The position numbers and the translations under genes are program-made. DNA of 64,000 bases from Microbacterium sp. TNHR37B (GTDB lineage Bacteria > Actinomycetota > Actinomycetes > Actinomycetales > Microbacteriaceae), in contig NZ_LQGV01000001.1 in NCBI RefSeq assembly GCF_001620065.1, positions 868,001 through 932,000 on the forward strand, in the 5' to 3' direction. The notes below the pieces were generated by a model that saw nothing but the letters and a program-made list of their open reading frames with translations, was not told where the DNA came from and did not search any database. Shown in pieces: positions 56,690 through 64,000 of this stretch. The number at the start of each line of letters is the position of its first letter. The stretch's first letter is position 1.

Positions 56690-57292
56690 TCAGTCCTCGA
56701 GCCGCCGGTCGCTCGAGTGGCGGGAGAGCGATGAGGCGTAGCGTTCGGTGAGCTGCGTCATCAGGTCGGGCGTGTCACGGTCCAGGCCGAAGACGAACCC
56801 CGGGAAGTCCAGGTCGTGCTGACGCTCCCAGATCTCCTCGTGACGGTCGGGCGAGAGGACCTCCGCCGGGTCGCCCACCGCGACCCAGCCGATAGGGACG
56901 ACGGTGCGCGGCGGCAGGACCGTCCGCAGATGCACGACCGCATTGATGCGCACTTCGCTCCCGGTGCCGATGCGCGCCCCGTTGAACACGCGCGTGCCGG
57001 TGGCCAGGAAGACCTCGTCCTCCACCACCGCTCCCGACACGCTCGCCATCGGCCCGACGAGGACGTGATCGCCGATGTGGACCGGGTGACTCGCGCTGGC
57101 GCGGACGAGGGCGTTCTCCATCACGATGACCGACGAGCCGAGGGTCACGGGGCCGCCCTCGGCGGTGAGGACCGCGCCGTGCAGGATCTGGCATCCGGCG
57201 CCGATCGTCACATCGCCGGAGATGACGGCGGTGGGAGCGACGACGGCTTGGGGGTGGATCCGGGGCTGCGCCCCGAGGTGCTCGAATCGCAT
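56690..57292 (-). CDS. Gamma-carbonic anhydrase-like hexapeptide-repeat protein
   Basis: 200 residues forming a left-handed beta helix: repeated units such as VVAPTAVISGDVTIGAGCQI, MENALVRASASHPVHIGDHV and GTRVFNGARIGTGSEVRINA. The three zinc histidines of gamma-CA are not all clear, so it may be an inactive or transferase-like relative. C-terminal helix is followed by a Ser/Arg-rich tail. ATG 57292 (MRFEHLG) is used; an in-frame start at 57319 is also open. Confidence 0.82.
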   Translation of the reverse strand: MRFEHLGAQPRIHPQAVVAPTAVISGDVTIGAGCQILHGAVLTAEGGPVTLGSSVIVMENALVRASASHPVHIGDHVLVGPMASVSGAVVEDEVFLATGTRVFNGARIGTGSEVRINAVVHLRTVLPPRTVVPIGWVAVGDPAEVLSPDRHEEIWERQHDLDFPGFVFGLDRDTPDLMTQLTERYASSLSRHSSDRRLED

Positions 57293-57355
57293 GCCGCCAG
57301 CGTAGGGCCCGGTCGTCATCTGCGTCGAGGTGACCCGTGAGCGCCGCTAGGGTGA

Positions 57356-58798
<1,443 letters not shown>

Positions 58799-58800
58799 CC

Positions 58801-58817
58801 CGGGCGGTTCGCGCCCG
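58801..58817. terminator. Hairpin between convergent gdhA and mfd
   Basis: CGGGCG-GTTCG-CGCCCG directly after the gdhA stop; only 40 bases separate the two genes, so it probably serves both. Confidence 0.6.
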
Positions 58818-58838
58818 AGGACCTGAACCGGCTCGCGG

Positions 58839-61800
58839 TCACGCGTCGGCTGCGCGACGCTCCGGGATCGGGAACATCTGGTCGAGCAGTTGCCGGGTCC
58901 AGGCCAGCAGATCGTCGGGGGCCACCGGCTCCCCTCCGGCCGTCGGCAGGGGGACGATCATCGCCTCGCCGCCGGCCAGCACCTTCGCCTTCGGGTGCAG
59001 GCGCTGCAGCCGCACTCTCAGGGAGTCGGGAAGGTGGGCGGGAGCGATCCGCAGGTTCGGCCCCATCGCGACGACGTCGGTGAGCTCCGACTGTGCGGCG
59101 CGGCGACGCAGGCGCGCCACCGCGAACAGCGCCTCCACCTCGGGAGGCGTCGCGCCGTAGCGATCGCGCAGCTCTTCGGCGACGAGATCGATGGCATCGG
59201 GCGCGGCGGTGACCGCGGCTGCCGCCGACAGCTTCTGGTACGCCTCCAACCGCAGGCGCTCACTGTCGATGTACGACTCGGGGATGCGCGCCTCGATCGG
59301 CAGTTCCAGCCGGAGCTCGGCCGGCCCGGCCGTGTCCTCGCCGCGGAAGGTGGCAACCGCCTCACCGATCATCCGGAGGTAGAGGTCGAACCCGACGCCC
59401 GCGATGTGTCCGGCCTGCTCGGCACCGAGGAGGTTTCCCGCGCCGCGCAGCTCGAGGTCTTTCAGGGCGACCTGCATGCCCGAGCCGAGGTCATTGTTGA
59501 CCGCGATGGTCTCCAGGCGATCCGCCGCGGTCTCGCTCAACGGCTTCAGTTCGTCGTAGAGGAAGTAGGCGTACGCGCGTTCGCGTCCGCGACCGACCCG
59601 GCCGCGCAGCTGATGGAGCTGACTGAGCCCGTACTTGTCCGCACGGTCGATGATGATCGTGTTGGCGTTGGAGATGTCCAACCCGGTCTCGATGATCGTG
59701 GTCGAGACCAAGACGTCGGCGCGACGCTCCCAGAAGTCATCGACGACCTGTTCGAGCGCATGCTCGCCCATCTGCCCGTGGGCCACGGCGATCCGGGCCT
59801 CCGGCACGAGCTCCGCCAGATGTGCGGCGACCCGCTGGATCGACTGCACGCGATTGTGGACGTAGAAGACCTGACCCTCACGCAGCAGCTCACGCCGGAT
59901 GGCGGCGGCGACCTGCTTGTCGCTGCGTGGTCCCACGTACGTGAGGATCGGATGGCGATCCTCGGGTGGCGTCTGGAGGGTCGACATCTCCCGGATGCCG
60001 GTGACGGCCATCTCCAGGGTGCGCGGGATCGGGGTCGCGCTCATCGCGAGGATGTCGACGTTGGTCTTGAGCTTCTTCAGCTGGTCCTTGTGCTCGACGC
60101 CGAATCGCTGCTCTTCGTCGATGATCATGAGTCCCAGGTCGCGGAAGACCACCTTCTCGGTGAGGATGCGGTGGGTGCCGATGACCATGTCGATCGTGCC
60201 GTCCAGGAGCCCGGCGATCGTGGCGCGCGCCTCCTTCTCGGACTGGAACCGCGACAGCGGGCGCACCTTCACGGGGAACCCGGCGAAGCGCTCGGTGAAC
60301 GTCTCCAGGTGCTGCTTGACGAGGAGGGTCGTCGGCACGAGCATCGCAACCTGCTTGCCGTCCTGGATCGCTTTGAAAGCGGCGCGCACGGCCACTTCGG
60401 TCTTCCCGAAGCCGACGTCACCGCTGAGGAGACGGTCCATCGGGATGGGACGCTCCATGTCGGCCTTGATCTCATCGATCGTCTGGAGCTGGTCCTGCGT
60501 CTCGGCGAACGGGAACGCCTCCTCCAGCTCCCGCTGCCAGGGCGTGTCGGGACCGAAGGCGTGTCCCTTGGCCGCCATGCGTGCGGAGTAGAGCTTGACG
60601 AGCTCGACGGCGATGTCGCGCACGGCCTTTCGCGCACGCCCCTTGGCCGCCGCCCAGTCGCTCCCGCCCATCTTCGAGAGGGTCGGGGCCTCGCCGCCGA
60701 CGTAGCGGGAAAGCTGGTCGAGCTGATCGGTGGGGACGAAGAGCTTGTCGCCCGGGAACCCGCGCTTGGACGGCGCGTACTCCAGGACGAGGTACTCACG
60801 CTGCGTCTTGACCGCATGGCGTCCGCCGCTGGAGACCTCGCGCTGCACGAGTTCCACGAAGCGCCCGATCCCGTGGGTCGCATGCACGACGACGTCTCCC
60901 GGCTTGAGCTGCAGCGGATCGACGACGTTGCGGCGCCGCGAGGCGAGCTTCTTGACGACACGGGAGTCGCCGCCGATCGTCCGGCCGTAGAACTCGTTCT
61001 CGGTGAGGACCGCGAGCCGCACCTCGGGCGATTGGAAGCCCGACTCCAGGGAGGCCACGACGGCGGTGGCGACGCCGGGCTCCGGAGCCGCCTCGAGCTC
61101 CGCGACGGTGCGGGCCGCAACCCCGCGCTCGGCCAGGACATCGCGGGCACGGTCGACGAGGCCGGCACCGCTCGCCGCGATCACGACGCTCCATCCGTCG
61201 GCGACGAGTCCGGCGACGTGACCGGTCGCGCCCTCCACGTTGCCCTGGAACGAGGGGACGGGCGCTGCCGGCACCCGCACCGCCCCATCCGCCTCGACGA
61301 GCCCCTCGGCATGCGCGTCGGCGGCCCCGGAGTCGAAACCGCTGAACGTCCACCAGACGCCGCCGCGTTCGGTCGCGGTCTCCCGCAGCTGGGGCAGCGT
61401 CAGGAAGTCGCCCGAACCGAGGTCGACGGGGGTGTCCGCCCCCGCGGTCGCGGCGCTCCAGGCCGCCTCGAGGAACTCCTGATTGGTCTCCCCCAGAGTC
61501 ATCGCCCGCGTCACGGCGCGCTCCGGGTCGACCACGGCCGTCGCCGTGCCCCGAGGAAGGTAGTCCAGCAGCGGCACCACATCGTCGGCGACGGCGGGAA
61601 GGAGCGACTCCATCCCTTCGACGGGGATCCCCTCGCTCATCTTCTCGAGCATCGTGCGCAGACCGGGGAACGCGTCGCGGAGCCCGGCGGCGCGCTCCCG
61701 CACGCTCGGAGTCAGTAGGAGCTCGCGGCTGGGGACCAGAGTGGCCGAGGCGATCTCTCCGGGAAGGGACCGCTGGTCGGCGACGGAGAACGCGCGGATC

Positions 61801-62426
61801 TGATCGATCTCGTCGCCGAAGAACTCGACCCGGACGGGGTGATCGGCCGAGGGGGCGAAGACGTCGAGGATTCCCCCTCGCACCGCGAACTCGCCCCGCC
61901 GGGACACCATGTCGACCCGGTGGTAGGCCAGATCGATCAACCGGCGGACGACCTCGTCGAGCTCTTGGCCGCGAGCGCCGACGGTCAGCTCGACCACGCC
62001 GGCCGCGGTGAGCCCGGCCGCGAGCGGCTGGAGGGCGCTTCGGACCGAGGCGACCACGATGAGGGGCATCGAGCCGTCCCATGCTTGCGCGCGACGCAGC
62101 ACCTCCAGACGGCGGCCGACGGTCTCGGCGCTCGGACTCAGTCGCTCGTGGGGCAGGGTCTCCCAGGCGGGGAACTCTCGCACGTCTGCTGTCGGGACCA
62201 GGGAACGCAGCGCCGTCGCGACGCTCTCGGCGCGGCGTCCGGTCGGGGTGATCACGAGGAGGGACGGCGCCGTGCCGCCCGCGGCACGCGCGTCGAGGAG
62301 AGCCGCCAGCAAGGGGGCGTCCAGGCCGGCGACGACGGAGAAGTCGGCATCGCGGCGGGCGTGCCGCAGGACCTCGGCGAAGGAATCGGACTGCGAAAGG
62401 GCGCGCACGATCCCGGCGACTGTCAT
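58839..62426 (-). CDS. mfd: Transcription-repair coupling factor
   Basis: 1195 residues, full length. N-terminal UvrB-like module for UvrA contact, RNA polymerase-interaction (CarD-like) domain near 507-570 with PGDVVVHATHGIGRFVELVQ, translocase with Walker A SGDVGFGKTEVAVRAAF (near 669), DEEQ (near 769) and motif VI GRVGRGRERAYAYF, and the C-terminal TRCF domain. Displaces stalled RNA polymerase and recruits UvrA. The ATG has a TAGACT element 6 bases upstream. pth lies further upstream across a convergent gene. Confidence 0.97.
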   Translation of the reverse strand: MTVAGIVRALSQSDSFAEVLRHARRDADFSVVAGLDAPLLAALLDARAAGGTAPSLLVITPTGRRAESVATALRSLVPTADVREFPAWETLPHERLSPSAETVGRRLEVLRRAQAWDGSMPLIVVASVRSALQPLAAGLTAAGVVELTVGARGQELDEVVRRLIDLAYHRVDMVSRRGEFAVRGGILDVFAPSADHPVRVEFFGDEIDQIRAFSVADQRSLPGEIASATLVPSRELLLTPSVRERAAGLRDAFPGLRTMLEKMSEGIPVEGMESLLPAVADDVVPLLDYLPRGTATAVVDPERAVTRAMTLGETNQEFLEAAWSAATAGADTPVDLGSGDFLTLPQLRETATERGGVWWTFSGFDSGAADAHAEGLVEADGAVRVPAAPVPSFQGNVEGATGHVAGLVADGWSVVIAASGAGLVDRARDVLAERGVAARTVAELEAAPEPGVATAVVASLESGFQSPEVRLAVLTENEFYGRTIGGDSRVVKKLASRRRNVVDPLQLKPGDVVVHATHGIGRFVELVQREVSSGGRHAVKTQREYLVLEYAPSKRGFPGDKLFVPTDQLDQLSRYVGGEAPTLSKMGGSDWAAAKGRARKAVRDIAVELVKLYSARMAAKGHAFGPDTPWQRELEEAFPFAETQDQLQTIDEIKADMERPIPMDRLLSGDVGFGKTEVAVRAAFKAIQDGKQVAMLVPTTLLVKQHLETFTERFAGFPVKVRPLSRFQSEKEARATIAGLLDGTIDMVIGTHRILTEKVVFRDLGLMIIDEEQRFGVEHKDQLKKLKTNVDILAMSATPIPRTLEMAVTGIREMSTLQTPPEDRHPILTYVGPRSDKQVAAAIRRELLREGQVFYVHNRVQSIQRVAAHLAELVPEARIAVAHGQMGEHALEQVVDDFWERRADVLVSTTIIETGLDISNANTIIIDRADKYGLSQLHQLRGRVGRGRERAYAYFLYDELKPLSETAADRLETIAVNNDLGSGMQVALKDLELRGAGNLLGAEQAGHIAGVGFDLYLRMIGEAVATFRGEDTAGPAELRLELPIEARIPESYIDSERLRLEAYQKLSAAAAVTAAPDAIDLVAEELRDRYGATPPEVEALFAVARLRRRAAQSELTDVVAMGPNLRIAPAHLPDSLRVRLQRLHPKAKVLAGGEAMIVPLPTAGGEPVAPDDLLAWTRQLLDQMFPIPERRAADA

Positions 62427-62432
62427 CCCTCC

Positions 62433-62438
62433 AGTCTA
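62433..62438 (-). promoter_or_regulatory. -10 element of mfd, leaderless geometry
   Basis: TAGACT ends 6 bases before ATG 62426; the intervening GGAGGG could alternatively be read as a Shine-Dalgarno sequence, too close to be efficient. Confidence 0.5.
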
Positions 62439-62619
62439 GGCGTCGGGTCCGACACCACGCCGCCGAGGAGCGTCTTGCCGGCGACATCCGGCATCCTCCC
62501 GCCGTTCACCGGGTCGTCACCCCCTCTCCGTAGTGTCGCTCGTCCGACATCCCCCGGCAGACCCGCCGCGCGGGATCCGTCACCGAGGGACCCCCGCGGG
62601 GAATCCGAGAGGCCGACAG

Positions 62620-63738
62620 ATGAGCACGCAGACCGTGACGCGCACTCCGGCGGGCGTGCGTGTGGGGCTGCGCCCTCCCGCCGAGGCCTACGCGTTCATC
62701 GGCGCGGACCATCCTCTCCAGCCCATCGCCGTCCTCGACGTCACCCTCCAGGAAGGCGAGGCCTTGGCCGCCATCGAGCTGGCCACGGTGTGCGAGTGCG
62801 ACCTCCGCACGACGAGCTCCTCGCGAGCCGCCACCGTCCCGCAGATCCTGGGCCATGAGCAGGTGGGCCGGATCGTCGCCCTCGGCCCGGGGGATCCGGC
62901 GCTCACCGCCGACGGACGTGTCCTTGCGCTCGGAGATCGGGTGGTCTGGGCGCGCGAGGTCGCCTGCGGGCGGTGCGACGAGTGCCGCACCCGCTCCGCG
63001 GGAGCGGTCGAGCAGACGGCGGCATGCCGCCGGCCCCACCGCTACGGGCGCGAGCGGGCGACGCGAGGGTGGGAGCTCTCGGGCGGGATCGCCACGCACG
63101 TGCATCTGCTCGCCGGAACCGTCGTCTTCCGCGCACGGGACTGGGTCCCCGCCGCGGTGCTCGCCCCGGCCGCCTGTGCCGGCGCGGCCGCCACCGCCGC
63201 GCTCGACTCCGCCGCCCGGCAGCAACCACTCGAAGGGGCCCGCGTCGTGATCTCCGACGCGGGGATGCGCGGTGTCACCGCCGCGGCGATGGCTGCGGCC
63301 CGCGGGGCCGTGGTCACGGTGCTGGACGCGGATCCCGTCCGCCGGCAACGCGCGCTTCGCTTCGGCGCCTCCGCCGTGTTCGCCCCCGACGTCTCTCCGA
63401 AGGGGCACGACGTCGCGCTGGACTTCGTCGGAACGACCGAGGCCGTCGACGCCGTCGCTGCCCGAACGCGTCACGGTGGCCTGATCGTCGTGGCCGGCGA
63501 CGACGCTGCGCCACAGAGACGTCTGGTCCAGACCGCATCGGTGATCTCACGCGAGCTTCGCGTGCATGTCGTCGAGAAGGTCGAGCCCGTCCACGTGGGT
63601 CAGGCGCTGGCGTTCCTCGAGCGCGCCGATGCCGCTGTGTTCGCCGAGGCGGTCGGTGAGACCGTGCCGTTGCGCGAGGCGCCGCGCGCCTTCACGGCCG
63701 CGCCTCACCTGCGCCTCCGCACCGCGATCCGCCCCTGA
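62620..63738 (+). CDS. Zinc-binding alcohol dehydrogenase family protein (phosphonate-ADH-like)
   Basis: 372 residues. GroES-like half with TVCECDLRTTSSSR, GHEQVGRIV and an acid-rich lobe VVWAREVACGRCDECRT; Rossmann half with VVISDAGMRGVTAAAMA and VLDADPVRR. The pattern RYGRE....GWELSGGIATHVHL resembles the phosphonate-catabolism-associated alcohol dehydrogenases (TIGR03366), but no phosphonate genes are nearby. The structural zinc cysteine set looks incomplete (two of the usual four close together, a third further on). GAGAGG precedes ATG 62620. Confidence 0.8.
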   Translation: MSTQTVTRTPAGVRVGLRPPAEAYAFIGADHPLQPIAVLDVTLQEGEALAAIELATVCECDLRTTSSSRAATVPQILGHEQVGRIVALGPGDPALTADGRVLALGDRVVWAREVACGRCDECRTRSAGAVEQTAACRRPHRYGRERATRGWELSGGIATHVHLLAGTVVFRARDWVPAAVLAPAACAGAAATAALDSAARQQPLEGARVVISDAGMRGVTAAAMAAARGAVVTVLDADPVRRQRALRFGASAVFAPDVSPKGHDVALDFVGTTEAVDAVAARTRHGGLIVVAGDDAAPQRRLVQTASVISRELRVHVVEKVEPVHVGQALAFLERADAAVFAEAVGETVPLREAPRAFTAAPHLRLRTAIRP

Positions 63739-63796
63739 GACGCCCTCTCCATCGAGCTCGCGGCGGCCGGGGGGCGCCCCGAGCGGCGGTCTCAGG
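63736..63796. terminator. Extended hairpin between convergent genes
   Basis: TGAGACGCC near the dehydrogenase stop pairs with GGCGGTCTCA near the pth stop, with an inner GCTCG/CGAGC stem; likely a bidirectional terminator. Confidence 0.45.
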
Positions 63797-64000
63797 ATCG
63801 GGGGGCGTGCCAGCGCTGCTGCGCGGCCAGAAGGCCCTCGCCGACCACCTGCTCGACGGCGTCCGCCGCATCCGAGACGAGGGACGGGAGCACGGCGCGC
63901 TCGGTCGCCGAGAACGGATCGAGGACCCAATCGGCGGGGTCCTGGCGGCCGGGCGGCCTCCCGATGCCCACCCGCACGCGGGCGAACTCCGGCGTTCCCA
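63792..64000 (-). CDS. pth: Peptidyl-tRNA hydrolase, C-terminal part cut by window edge
   Basis: The last about 68 codons: [20 protein letters not shown] followed by VLDPFSATE and a helical tail to HAPRS. This is the C-terminal signature of Pth, which frees tRNA from prematurely released peptidyl-tRNA. The start lies beyond the window. The pth-mfd neighbourhood is widespread in bacteria; here an extra dehydrogenase gene lies between them. Confidence 0.92.
   Translation of the reverse strand, partial: GTPEFARVRVGIGRPPGRQDPADWVLDPFSATERAVLPSLVSDAADAVEQVVGEGLLAAQQRWHAPRS

Noticed and set aside
58890..61718. 942-codon open frame antisense to mfd
   Set aside because: High-GC codon bias leaves antisense frames open; the complementary frame is the fully conserved Mfd protein.

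Overview
The window is one contig of very GC-rich actinobacterial DNA. Gene content and order (DUF7882, DUF6264, DUF4245, DUF4307 and DUF501 proteins, a Z-isoprenyl synthase of the DGNRRWA type, and the order eno-ftsB-DUF501-S8 protease-NDH2) point to Microbacteriaceae, most likely Microbacterium. This assignment is inference from family knowledge; no search was run. Genes fill both strands densely. Many neighbours overlap by 4 bases (ATGA/GTGA), and no gene-free stretch exceeds 300 bases; the longest is 1130-1423 between cspA and a DJ-1/PfpI gene.

Layout. 1-8.4 kb: a truncated fatty-acid desaturase, cspA, a DJ-1/AraC pair, a DUF7882 protein, a CinA-GNAT fusion, a zinc alcohol dehydrogenase, a TetR regulator with a divergent membrane gene and two operator-like repeats, a GNAT and a PdxH-like oxidase. 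8.46-12.80 kb: an accessory island of visibly lower GC and different codon use. It carries an unknown small gene, an Mrr-type restriction nuclease, an Abi_2 abortive-infection protein, a truncated gene and an IS3-family element. 12.8-31 kb: ychF, a methyltransferase, an exonuclease, rmuC, divergent glpX and fba, a secreted Ig/lectin/M23 protein, ispH, xseA-xseB, beta-carbonic anhydrase, fumC, a two-component system, an AlaX-like editing protein and a PIN-PhoH ATPase. 31-48 kb: a class V aminotransferase, an isoprenyl synthase, a hemolysin III protein, greA, ilvA, an AI-2E transporter, lemA-htpX, a FAD oxidase/PLP enzyme pair, a tRNA, NDH-2, an S8 protease, DUF501 and ftsB. 48-64 kb: eno, a GntR/membrane pair, hisS, mazG, ppc, gdhA, mfd, an alcohol dehydrogenase-like gene and the end of pth.

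The main discovery is at the island. The 3' end of ychF (encoding VEFRFN plus stop) is found three times in the same orientation, at about 12774-12800, 9005-9034 and 8465-8494. This suggests ychF was once followed directly by the pdxH-like gene, and that two units inserted one after the other at the ychF 3' end, each supplying a new end for the gene. The units are a roughly 0.54-kb single-gene unit and a roughly 3.8-kb defence unit. No integrase gene is visible.

A second window-wide pattern is regulatory. At least 17 genes have a -10-like hexamer (mostly TANNNT) 6-8 bases upstream of the start codon, the geometry expected for leaderless mRNAs, while operon-internal genes rely on translational coupling. 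The central-metabolism genes (glpX, fba, eno, fumC, ppc, gdhA, carbonic anhydrase) cover gluconeogenesis, lower glycolysis, anaplerosis and nitrogen assimilation. mfd, xseAB, rmuC and the DnaQ-like exonuclease serve DNA maintenance.
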